From contig NZ_SZTO01000005.1 of NCBI RefSeq assembly GCF_013369385.1, positions 1-64,000 on the forward strand: a stretch of 64,000 bases of DNA. The letters are read 5' to 3'. This DNA is from Vibrio sp. 05-20-BW147. GTDB lineage: Bacteria; Pseudomonadota; Gammaproteobacteria; Enterobacterales; Vibrionaceae. Both the position numbers and the translations under genes were made by a program. Below are positions 1 to 7,875 of the stretch, one piece after another; position 1 is the first letter of the stretch, and every line of letters starts with the position of its first letter. The notes under the pieces are model-generated. The model was not told the DNA's origin, made no database searches, and worked only from the letters and a program-made list of their open reading frames with translations.

Positions 1-1
1 G

Positions 2-1318
2 TTATCCAGTAATGGAGACCTTGATAATTTTAATAAATACATCTCAAACGGTGATTTTTCCTCTGCAGCTTCCTATGCCAGTCAAATAGCGCAGTATGAC
101 AAACAAACTCGTCAAGTCGACGATGTATTTTGGGGTCTACAAGCTGGTTCGGCTCTGAACAAGTCTGAACAATTCATTGAATCTAATGAAATTTTAGATT
201 CTGTAGAGCAAGGTATGCGCTCTAAAGATACGCAAAATTGGGCATCAAAGAGTCTTGAAGGTTCTGCAGCTATTGCCGTGAATGACAAGGTCATGGAATA
301 TCAAAGTACACACTATGATGGAGTCATGTTAAATACCATTAAAGCATGGAACTTTATTGCTCAAGGCGATTTCTCGAATGCACGTGTCGAATTTAATCGC
401 GCCTATGAAAGAGAACGACGGGCTGTAAATTATTTTAATAGCGAGATTTCTGAGCAGAACAAAATAATTAAACAGAACGATGTGGTTGAAAAGTACACGA
501 ATCAAGCCGTGCAATCACAGAGCATGAAATACGCGTTACAAGATGCTGGAATATCGTTAAATCGCTGGCAACCATATCAAGGTTATACCAATCCGTTTGT
601 CAGCTACTCTCAAGCTCTATTTTATCTATTGAATGGAAAAGATCGCTCCGACTATAAGCGTGCCGTCGATAATCTCGAACGCGTTTACGGTATGACGGGG
701 GCGAAAACGGTCGCGGATGATCTCACTCTCGCCAAACAGTTGGTGAAAAATCCGTCACAACGGGTGAGCAACCAAGTTTGGGTCATCTTTGAAAATGGCC
801 AATCGGTTATCAAAGAAGAAAAACGTCTCGATCTGCCGCTATTTTTAGTCAGTGATGGCATCTCTTACGTCAGTGCCGCTCTACCTAGACTAAAAACTCG
901 TGGGACAGCTTATGATTCCATTAAAGTTGCCCAGCAATCCACTGAACTACTGAGCGATATGGATCGAGTGATCTCGGCTGAGTTTGACAAGCAGTTTCCC
1001 ATCATCCTTACGCGTGAAGTGGTTCGCTTACTCGTCAAAAGCTCAAGTCAAAAACTACTCTCGCTAGAGAACGATTGGCTAGAGGGTGCGGGTGCCATTT
1101 ATACCGCAGCCACAACAGGCGCAGATACGCGTAGCTTTAGTGCTCTTCCTTCCCAGTACCAAGTGCTGAGACTCAACAAACCGGGCGACCAAGTGCCTAT
1201 CGTTGTTGGGAACAAAACCGTTTCAGTTGCACTTAACAACCAATTTGACCGACACATTATTTGGGTCAGTGTGCCTACAAAGCATGCCGAGCCACTGATT
1301 TCGGTCATCAATCTATAA
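2..1318 (+). CDS. COG3014-like uncharacterised envelope protein (5' end outside the window)
   Basis: The reading frame is open from base 2 to the stop at 1318, so the gene begins before the window. The visible part has about 438 residues. It is rich in helix-forming, TPR-like sequence with phrases such as NFIAQGDFSNARVEFNRAYERERRA, here given only as residues around the NARVEFNRA motif, followed by a C-terminal beta-rich half with FENGQSV and LFLVSDG. This combination resembles the COG3014 family, whose members are found beside LpoB-like lipoproteins; function is unknown. It stands 21 bases before an LpoB-like gene and is probably the first or second gene of an envelope operon running to about 6473. 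Internal ATG codons such as the one at 215 are not credible starts because coding sequence continues upstream. The family call is from recognition, not from a search. Confidence 0.7.
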   Translation, partial: LSSNGDLDNFNKYISNGDFSSAASYASQIAQYDKQTRQVDDVFWGLQAGSALNKSEQFIESNEILDSVEQGMRSKDTQNWASKSLEGSAAIAVNDKVMEYQSTHYDGVMLNTIKAWNFIAQGDFSNARVEFNRAYERERRAVNYFNSEISEQNKIIKQNDVVEKYTNQAVQSQSMKYALQDAGISLNRWQPYQGYTNPFVSYSQALFYLLNGKDRSDYKRAVDNLERVYGMTGAKTVADDLTLAKQLVKNPSQRVSNQVWVIFENGQSVIKEEKRLDLPLFLVSDGISYVSAALPRLKTRGTAYDSIKVAQQSTELLSDMDRVISAEFDKQFPIILTREVVRLLVKSSSQKLLSLENDWLEGAGAIYTAATTGADTRSFSALPSQYQVLRLNKPGDQVPIVVGNKTVSVALNNQFDRHIIWVSVPTKHAEPLISVINL

Positions 1319-1339
1319 CAAAAAAACAAGGTTTCCAGA

Positions 1340-1933
1340 ATGAAAAAAACTGCTATTGCAGCCGTCATTTCGTGCGCGCTGCTTTCTGGCTGTCAAACGC
1401 CAACGGCTTATATCGATGCATCAGATACACAAAATCACGTGGCAGCGGCTCTGACCTATGCCGACTTCAACAAGGCTGCCACTGAACTTGCAGAAGAGGT
1501 CATTGCAGCACCAGGCATCGGCCAAAAAGACGGCAGTCGCACTATCGTTTACGTTGCAGAGATCACCAACGATACGATGCAGCGTATTGACACCGAACAA
1601 CTGACGAAAGGCATTCGTGTGAAAATGCTTCAGTCAGGCAAATTTGCCATGACAACAGCGATGGGCGAAGACAACACCATCCACAAAATGTCTGAACTGA
1701 AAAAGTCCAAAACCTTCAACGAAGCCACGGTAAAAACCGGTGGTAAAGCGCTGGCTCCAGATTTCAGCCTAACGGGCAAAATCATGCAACGCGACCTGAC
1801 CCTAGACAACGGTGACACTCGCATTGAGTACTACTTCCAAATGTCGCTAACGCATCTAGAGTACGGCATCGCGTATTGGGAAGGCGAAAGAGTGATCGGC
1901 AAAATTGCCGATGGCGATACGGTTAGTTGGTAA
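1340..1933 (+). CDS. LpoB-like lipoprotein (penicillin-binding protein activator family)
   Basis: 197 residues beginning with a lipoprotein signal peptide: charged start, hydrophobic stretch and a lipobox LSGC with Cys at about residue 18. The body has the LpoB/CsgG-like core, seen in TIVYVAEITNDT, a region of RIDTEQLTKGIRVKML and FSLTGKI near residue 140. LpoB proteins are outer-membrane lipoproteins that reach through the periplasm to stimulate PBP1b; whether this copy does so is not known. It sits between the COG3014-like gene and an exported protein, with the next ORF overlapping or abutting its stop, which points to one transcript. It may be a paralog specialised for this operon rather than the housekeeping lpoB. 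Confidence 0.72.
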   Translation: MKKTAIAAVISCALLSGCQTPTAYIDASDTQNHVAAALTYADFNKAATELAEEVIAAPGIGQKDGSRTIVYVAEITNDTMQRIDTEQLTKGIRVKMLQSGKFAMTTAMGEDNTIHKMSELKKSKTFNEATVKTGGKALAPDFSLTGKIMQRDLTLDNGDTRIEYYFQMSLTHLEYGIAYWEGERVIGKIADGDTVSW

Positions 1934-1950
1934 ACAGGGCGAGTATTCAG

Positions 1951-3342
1951 ATGAAAATTAAATACACACTGCTTGCTGGTCTCATCGCCAGCAGTATTAG
2001 TGCTCAAACGTTGGCACAAGATATTGTTCAAACACTTGAGAATGCGGATCATAACGTCAATGCTATCGTAGTAAGCCACGAGGACACGGCAGACGCGATC
2101 GAAAGCAAAATTGACGAATATATCGCTCAAAAAGAGCAACTTATCGAAGCTGCCAATAAGTCACACCTTATCCGATTCTTCGGGGGGCAAGCGGAGATTT
2201 CGGTTACCACCAACCACCCTGATTGGGCTGTCTATCGGGCAATGGCATTGGCTGAAGCTATGCACCGAGCTCGCGACAGTTACCTCAAAACACTCAACCG
2301 CGATTTTGTCGAAGAGCAAGTCCGCGAAACGTTTCACCAACATGGGTTACCAGAACCCACCGCGAAAGATTTTCAGTCGGACAATCGCTTCCAACAATTA
2401 TTGGGCAAAGCCGTAGCGCTGTTTGACGGGCACCTATCCAAAGAACTGGAAAAGTTCGGTATTAGCGCCCCTGAATTTGCACAAGCTCCCCCAGAGAAGA
2501 AGCAAATTTTGATGCAACAGTACTTTGAAAACCGCAGCATTTCTAAAGCGTACGGTGACCTTTCGGGTATGTTTGTCACCAAAACGTATGAACAGTACGA
2601 TGAATCAGGCAAAGGCACCATTGGGGTGGTGATGACGTTATCGCTCAACAAACGCGATAAAGTGGTTGACCTCATCAACTCGAAAGGTGATGTCCAACCG
2701 GACCCAACACGTAAAAATCCCACGGCCGCCAATCTAAAAGAGTACTTTAAAAACCAGTCAGTACCTTATATGAATGCGGGCACAGACCTGATGTATGATG
2801 CTCAAGGCTACCCAATGCTGGTCTCTTTTGGTCAATATGGTGTCGTACACACGAGTGATCGCGATATGCGATCTATCGAGCGTGAAGCGGCAGAAGGGTT
2901 TGCCGAAGATGCGGCTTGGAGTGCATTGGCCAGCACCTATAATTTAAGTGGTGATTTCGCACGTGAAAGCATCAAAAGAACGGCCAAAGAGAAGTCTCGC
3001 ACCACCACGCTGATTGGCCCAGATGCAACACGCACCGCGGAAGGTTCGCTACAACGCACAGTTCAAACAACCTCCACGGAAAGCTCAAAAATGACCTCGT
3101 CGTTAAAACAAATGACTGGCGTTTCCATCGAGCACAAATGGCGAGCAAAACACCCGACTACTGGGCATGAAATGGTTGGGGTGGTATTGGTGTGGCATCC
3201 TATCAAAGTTCAAAACACCGTGAAGATGCAAAGCGGTGCTCGTGCCGATGAACTGGAAAAACCGACATCATCGAACGCCTCTCCGTCTAATCTCAAGACC
3301 GAATCAGAATCGGCAGATCGCTTCGATCTCTCTGATTTTTAG
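1951..3342 (+). CDS. Exported protein of unknown function (DUF6844-like)
   Basis: About 463 residues from the ATG at 1951. An ATG-equivalent start at 1927 is possible but would overlap the upstream stop and put eight residues before a clear signal peptide (MKIKYTLLAGLIASSISAQ, cleavage near TLAQ), so 1951 is preferred. The mature protein has no transmembrane helix. It contains QAEISVTTNHPDWAVYRAMA near residue 70, a motif of the type that packs beside CsgG-like or DUF6844 proteins, and a polar, Ser/Thr-rich C terminus. It is the third gene of the cluster, ends nine bases before the next start region, and probably acts in the periplasm or outer membrane together with its neighbours. I do not know its function. 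Confidence 0.65.
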   Translation: MKIKYTLLAGLIASSISAQTLAQDIVQTLENADHNVNAIVVSHEDTADAIESKIDEYIAQKEQLIEAANKSHLIRFFGGQAEISVTTNHPDWAVYRAMALAEAMHRARDSYLKTLNRDFVEEQVRETFHQHGLPEPTAKDFQSDNRFQQLLGKAVALFDGHLSKELEKFGISAPEFAQAPPEKKQILMQQYFENRSISKAYGDLSGMFVTKTYEQYDESGKGTIGVVMTLSLNKRDKVVDLINSKGDVQPDPTRKNPTAANLKEYFKNQSVPYMNAGTDLMYDAQGYPMLVSFGQYGVVHTSDRDMRSIEREAAEGFAEDAAWSALASTYNLSGDFARESIKRTAKEKSRTTTLIGPDATRTAEGSLQRTVQTTSTESSKMTSSLKQMTGVSIEHKWRAKHPTTGHEMVGVVLVWHPIKVQNTVKMQSGARADELEKPTSSNASPSNLKTESESADRFDLSDF

Positions 3343-3356
3343 CCAGGAGATTGACG

Positions 3357-4496
3357 ATGAAAAACGGTTATACACTCAGCGCAGTTGCGCTGAGTCTACT
3401 GATGATTTTTCCAGCGCAAGCGGACACCATTAGCGTTGAAAACACCGGAGTTGGTCAGACCTTGGATCTCGCCATCGACCAAGCCGTCAGACGTTCGATC
3501 GAACAAGTCAAGGGCGTCTCGATGGACAGTGAACGGCTAAGCACCACCAGCTATCAGCGAGAAACTGGCAAAGAGAGCCAATCCTCCACTCGCGCGGTGA
3601 CGGGACAGCGAACGTCCAGTGCTGGCGATGCCACCTACCGAATATTGAGTGAGAAATGCTCGCCTTCTGAATGCCGTGTTCGCCTTGCGGTAGAGGTGGA
3701 TGTGCCTGAGGGCTTTGAACGTCAAAAAAAGTTGGCGGCACTCAATAAAAATCGACGAACCATTGCGGTAAAACCCTTTACCGGTCCTCATGGTTCAACC
3801 ATCACACGTCAGGTTGAAGCCAACATAGTTCAAGATCGCAAGTTCAAAGTGCTGCAAGATGTGGACAGCAGCAACTTGGATTACGTGCTTGAAGGACGCG
3901 TTGTTGAGGCACGTACACGTAAAAATGTGGTCGACAACTCTACGACTATTGAGCTAACGGGCGAACAGATTAAGGATGTCAAAACCTACTACGACTCCAA
4001 GGTCATTGTTGAATACAAACTGATTGACCGCGTGACTCAGCAAGTCAAGTGGAGTGATAAAGTGCCAACGACTTCTTCACGCAATAATTTAGACCTGTTA
4101 CTCAACCTGACAGCAGGCAAAATTTTCCAACAGCTGAAAGAAAACATTTACCCTTTAGTCGCCCTAAAAACAGGCAATGAACTGATCCTCAACTCCGGTG
4201 GCGACAATATTGTCGCAGGCCAACTGTACGACATTTTTGTGATGGGCGAACGGCTGACAGACCCTTACACCAAGGAGACATTAGGCTATCACGAACGAAA
4301 AGTGGCGCGAGTGAAAGTGGCGCGAGTGAACCCCAAAGTGAGCTACGTCAGCTTGGTCAGCGGTTCTTACGATGAAATCAAAGAACACGCGATTGCAAGG
4401 CCAGTCAAAGCACAAGCTAAGCCTGCCGCCAAACCAGCGAAATCAGCGAAACCCGCGGTGGCCGAAGAAACCAGCCCAACACGAGTGACGTTTTAA
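3357..4496 (+). CDS. Exported CsgG-like envelope protein
   Basis: 379 residues from the ATG at 3357; AGGAG at 3345-3349 is seven bases upstream, which decides against the TTG at 3351. A signal peptide ends near PAQADT. The first 110 residues resemble the N-terminal domain seen in flagellar assembly protein FlgT and related exported proteins (ENTGVGQTLDLAIDQAVRRS). The middle, TIAVKPFTGPHGSTITRQVE to RKFKVLQD, has the pattern of CsgG/LpoB nucleotide-fold domains. The C terminus is an Ala/Lys/Pro-rich tail. Fourth gene of the operon. It could form part of an outer-membrane assembly with the barrel protein downstream; this is inference. Confidence 0.6.
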   Translation: MKNGYTLSAVALSLLMIFPAQADTISVENTGVGQTLDLAIDQAVRRSIEQVKGVSMDSERLSTTSYQRETGKESQSSTRAVTGQRTSSAGDATYRILSEKCSPSECRVRLAVEVDVPEGFERQKKLAALNKNRRTIAVKPFTGPHGSTITRQVEANIVQDRKFKVLQDVDSSNLDYVLEGRVVEARTRKNVVDNSTTIELTGEQIKDVKTYYDSKVIVEYKLIDRVTQQVKWSDKVPTTSSRNNLDLLLNLTAGKIFQQLKENIYPLVALKTGNELILNSGGDNIVAGQLYDIFVMGERLTDPYTKETLGYHERKVARVKVARVNPKVSYVSLVSGSYDEIKEHAIARPVKAQAKPAAKPAKSAKPAVAEETSPTRVTF

Positions 4497-4568
4497 CCAT
4501 CACGAAAGTAAATACCTTTTTAGCCAATTTATTTCAAAACAATAAAATCAACGGAAAGACATTTAGAT

Positions 4569-6473
4569 ATGAAACCAACATTACTCATCAGTGCTCTTGT
4601 TGGAGTGCTGAGCAGTCCAGTTTTGGCTTATGAACTGACTGCGCCGAGCAACCAAACCGTCAGTGAATCAAAGTTCCGCGACGCCGCTGGCGCGCCTAGG
4701 GTGTCGTTTGGTAAACGTAATCCCGAGTGTAAAGAGGATTGTGAACAAGAGCTGATCATCGGTGGCTATGCACACCGCTTTAACTCAGACGCTGAACTGC
4801 TTACGGTGACTCGCTACCAAGATCGCGCCTTCGCTTTAGTTCGACAAGAGCATGTTAAAAGCAACGGTAAAAGCAGTTCGCGCGAAGATTACCATTTCGT
4901 CTCAGGCCGCAATAACCAACGTTTGACCAAGCGCATCTTATGTGAAGGGTCGCAAGCGACCGGTTTTAACTACTCTGGTGAGCTCGTCTGTTTGAACGAA
5001 GAGAACATCCAGATCTACACCGTCAACTCCGCCCGTGAAATCAAACTGCCTATCGAGTCGGATTTTGGTCAGATCAACAATAACCTCGCAGGCACCCTTG
5101 CAATCGCTTTTGTTAATGCCGACAAGCGAACTCTGCATTACACCAATCTCCACACCCTCGATCGTCAAGGAGACTCAGCGTGGCAACAGCTACCGACACG
5201 CCTCCACAATCGTTCGGATCGCCGAGATGTGATTGCTACTTACCCAGTAAACCGAAGCACTGGCTTGGTCGCGATGTACGAGTACATCAATCCGTTCAAC
5301 AAAGGGTTAACGCTCTACTCATTTGATAAGGCAGAAACTCGACGCCACGTGGTCACCAACAGCGAAGATGGCAGCAACTTTGGCTTTAACCCAGAGGTGT
5401 TTGTCTACGGCTCTCAGTACGCCATCACCGCGGAAGATCCAAAAGCGAGCAAAGATGAGCAGCACAAAACCTACCTCATTGACCCTGAGCGGCTCCTCAC
5501 TGAAGACACTTATCACAACGAACTCGCCACTCAAAGCAAAATGGAGTTCTTAGCGGGATATGGCGCAACCTACAACTTTTGGCACGCGAGCCAGTCGATT
5601 GGCGATGACATTGAAACCGATTACGACATCGAGCCAAGCTTGCTTCATTCCCTTTATTTCCAAGCACGCTACACCGATACACAAGTGTCATTAAAATACC
5701 TAACGAACGAAGTGAAAGAAAGCGGCTCTCAAGCCGCCTCCGACACGGTCAGTTTATTGACTGGCCTAGTCGATTTTAACGGCTTCTTTGAAGGAGCAGA
5801 TACCCTGCGTCTGAAAATGGATTGGATGACAACCAGTGGCACTGCGACCTATAAGTCGTCTCGAGACAGCCTGTGCTACAGCGGCAGTTGTGAAATGAGC
5901 CAAGACTTTACGACCGATTACAAAAACATCGAAACCTTGGTGCTCAGCGATGGCGGCAACTATTTCGGCTTAAGCTATTCTACCTATGCAATGCCAAGTG
6001 CTATCGGTTTTACACGCGATAAAGAGAGTGATTATGTACTTGGTGCCGCACTGGATGAGGACTACGAGCAATCGCGAATCATGCTGGTCGCAGGTTCCGA
6101 TGAGGCCGCTTACGGTGCTCGTTATGAAATCGACTACGACCGATTCTACCTTCGCCCAAACATCGGTTTGGGTTTGGTAAAACACAGTTTCTCGAAGCAA
6201 GCAGAGCAAATCGCTCGAAACGGGGAAACTGGTGATATCGTCGGTGAGTATGGCATGGTGCTTAGTGGTGGATTGGATGCAGGTTATATTTATCAGCGCC
6301 GCTGGAGAGAAGCGTCTGGTCTAGGGTTCTCGGTACAAGGTGGTGTTCGCGCGCGTCTGGAATACACCACAAGTGCGCCGCTTCTTGATGCCTCTGATGA
6401 TGATATCTACTTTAACTATTCTCGATTCGATGTCATGTGGGGGCCCTACGTCCAGTTTAATGCCATTTTTTAA
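4569..6473 (+). CDS. Predicted outer-membrane protein, unknown function
   Basis: 634 residues with signal peptide (cleavage near VLAYE). The N-terminal half has short beta repeats and a Cys pair (NPECKEDC); the C-terminal half alternates polar and aromatic residues and ends in YVQFNAIF with a terminal Phe, as outer-membrane beta-barrels do. A further Cys pair is in the CYSGSC region near residue 440. I do not recognise a family. The gene starts 72 bases after the CsgG-like gene and is followed by a terminator-like hairpin at 6491-6514, so it is probably the last gene of the envelope operon. Confidence 0.6.
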   Translation: MKPTLLISALVGVLSSPVLAYELTAPSNQTVSESKFRDAAGAPRVSFGKRNPECKEDCEQELIIGGYAHRFNSDAELLTVTRYQDRAFALVRQEHVKSNGKSSSREDYHFVSGRNNQRLTKRILCEGSQATGFNYSGELVCLNEENIQIYTVNSAREIKLPIESDFGQINNNLAGTLAIAFVNADKRTLHYTNLHTLDRQGDSAWQQLPTRLHNRSDRRDVIATYPVNRSTGLVAMYEYINPFNKGLTLYSFDKAETRRHVVTNSEDGSNFGFNPEVFVYGSQYAITAEDPKASKDEQHKTYLIDPERLLTEDTYHNELATQSKMEFLAGYGATYNFWHASQSIGDDIETDYDIEPSLLHSLYFQARYTDTQVSLKYLTNEVKESGSQAASDTVSLLTGLVDFNGFFEGADTLRLKMDWMTTSGTATYKSSRDSLCYSGSCEMSQDFTTDYKNIETLVLSDGGNYFGLSYSTYAMPSAIGFTRDKESDYVLGAALDEDYEQSRIMLVAGSDEAAYGARYEIDYDRFYLRPNIGLGLVKHSFSKQAEQIARNGETGDIVGEYGMVLSGGLDAGYIYQRRWREASGLGFSVQGGVRARLEYTTSAPLLDASDDDIYFNYSRFDVMWGPYVQFNAIF

Positions 6474-6490
6474 ACTGTTCTCCCAAACAA

Positions 6491-6514
6491 GAAACCGCAC
6501 TAACGTGCGGTTTC
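6491..6514 (+). terminator. Terminator-like hairpin after the envelope operon
   Basis: Perfect 10-bp stem, GAAACCGCAC at 6491-6500 and GTGCGGTTTC at 6505-6514, with a four-base loop. It lies 18 bases after the stop at 6473 and between convergent genes, so it may serve both strands. The T-tract is short. Confidence 0.7.
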
Positions 6515-6546
6515 TGACAAAAATCAATCGGTATCCATGATGCCAA

Positions 6547-6828
6547 TTATAAATATTCACACAAATAAGCGGTTGTCACTTCTACTTGCAGATCAAATGA
6601 AGATTTGCCAGCCACTTCAAACGCTTCACCTGCTTGATAGGTGCTCCACTCTTCATCGCCTTCGCGTTTAATCACAAGAGCCCCTTTCACCACCGTCATG
6701 CGCTCTGGTGCATCAGTACCAAACGTATAGCTGCCTGGAATCATCACGCCGACACTGCTGTTCTCGCCTTGCTCAGTGAAACCGAGAGACTTAACATTTC
6801 CGGCAAAATAGCTGTTTTCTTTAATCAT
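6547..6828 (-). CDS. ppnP: Pyrimidine/purine nucleoside phosphorylase PpnP (YaiE/DUF1255)
   Basis: 93 residues, the usual size of this small cupin enzyme, which splits nucleosides with phosphate into free base and ribose-1-phosphate. The full-length cupin pattern is visible: NSYFAGNVKSLGF at the N terminus, GVMIPGSYTFGT, PERMTVVKGAL, and AGEAFEVAGKSSFDLQV with CEYL at the end. Start ATG at 6828 follows a purine-rich stretch (AAGGATAAACG on the coding strand). Transcribed alone, convergent with the envelope operon and divergent from the gene at 7047. Confidence 0.93.
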   Translation of the reverse strand: MIKENSYFAGNVKSLGFTEQGENSSVGVMIPGSYTFGTDAPERMTVVKGALVIKREGDEEWSTYQAGEAFEVAGKSSFDLQVEVTTAYLCEYL

Positions 6829-7046
6829 CGTTTATCCTTAAACAGGGTGTACTTCATATTGCTCGAACACCCAACATCATTACAACAGGCATTCTTTGTA
6901 ACCTGTTTTTTTTCTTCCCTCAAGTATTCATTGAAAACAGGTGTGAAATCCCACCACCTCGCCTTGCTCTTGCTTCAAACTTTGACACTGAAAAGTTGCT
7001 AAATCGTCGTCCAAAATCCACTATTAACGGGATAAGGAAGTGCAAT

Positions 7047-7547
7047 ATGGTTAAGAAATCCACGCAAAACAGCAAAAACAATCGTATCGAACAGCAAGCC
7101 GAAGCGCGTATTAACAACAAGCTGGTTTTGTTTCGAGGATTGTTAACGATTTTTTTCCTGCTGCTCACTGGCTATTTTTCCTACCGAATCTACTCGGAAT
7201 ATCAGTTCTATGTGGCTCCAGAAAATGTTTACGGAGAATGGATAGAAATTGGCGCTCCACCCTATTTAACTGAGCGTCTCACGCTCTCTGAACAAGGCGT
7301 TTTCCGCAACAACCGTTTGATCGCCACACAATATCAGTTTGATGGCGAACGAATCATGGTCGAAACCGGTGGCGGCCTCACCATTTACCAGCTCACTGGT
7401 AGCGAGTCTTCCCCTCAATTAAGACGTTTGCAGCCCGCTACTCCCGTGCAACGTTTTGTCAAAAAAGGCTATGAAGACACCATTACCGACAGCGCCACAG
7501 GCGGCGCACAAAATCGCCGAGCCGCACTGAGCGAACATTTTAATTAG
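7047..7547 (+). CDS. Small inner-membrane protein, DUF2850-like
   Basis: 166 residues from the ATG at 7047, chosen because AAGGAAG at 7034-7040 is correctly spaced; the longer frame from 6996 lacks a ribosome site. One transmembrane helix (LVLFRGLLTIFFLLLTGYFSY) near residues 30-50 follows a basic, polar N terminus. The rest is periplasmic-type beta sequence with VYGEWIEIGAPPY and FQFDGERIMVETGG-like strands, which resembles the Vibrio DUF2850 family. Function unknown. Monocistronic by position. Confidence 0.6.
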   Translation: MVKKSTQNSKNNRIEQQAEARINNKLVLFRGLLTIFFLLLTGYFSYRIYSEYQFYVAPENVYGEWIEIGAPPYLTERLTLSEQGVFRNNRLIATQYQFDGERIMVETGGGLTIYQLTGSESSPQLRRLQPATPVQRFVKKGYEDTITDSATGGAQNRRAALSEHFN

Positions 7548-7875
7548 TCCCACCAATCAGAATAAGACTCTTCGTTTCATCTATTTTTGTTAAGTTAATT
7601 CCAATTACCATCATGCTGGAGCAATGGCATGCTATTTTCTATTTCTCCATCAAAGTGCCAATTATTGGTCAAAGTCTAAAACACGCTTCCAAATTTTATG
7701 TAACACGTTGTTTCCCTGCACGAGATTATTCTCGGTCACTCGAAAAGCGTTTTAATTTTTTTTGCCGAAAAAAAAGACTCTCTAATACTGATCTCGATGC
7801 GTTGTGCCTACCTTCGCAAAGCAGCTTATGCCTTCGCAATTGATGGCATATATACAAAGGAATGAGAGAAAAATT
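7548..7875 (+). promoter_or_regulatory. Chitinase upstream region, no gene seen
   Basis: 328 bases between the DUF2850-like gene and the chitinase start. The only open frames are short, lack ribosome sites and resemble nothing. A promoter for the chitinase is expected here. GAATGAGAGAAAAATT just before 7876 holds the likely ribosome site (GAGAG). No clear CRP or ChiS-type operator could be assigned by eye. Confidence 0.4.

Noticed and set aside
7613..7843. 76-residue frame upstream of the chitinase
   Set aside because: No ribosome site, low complexity, lies in the promoter region.
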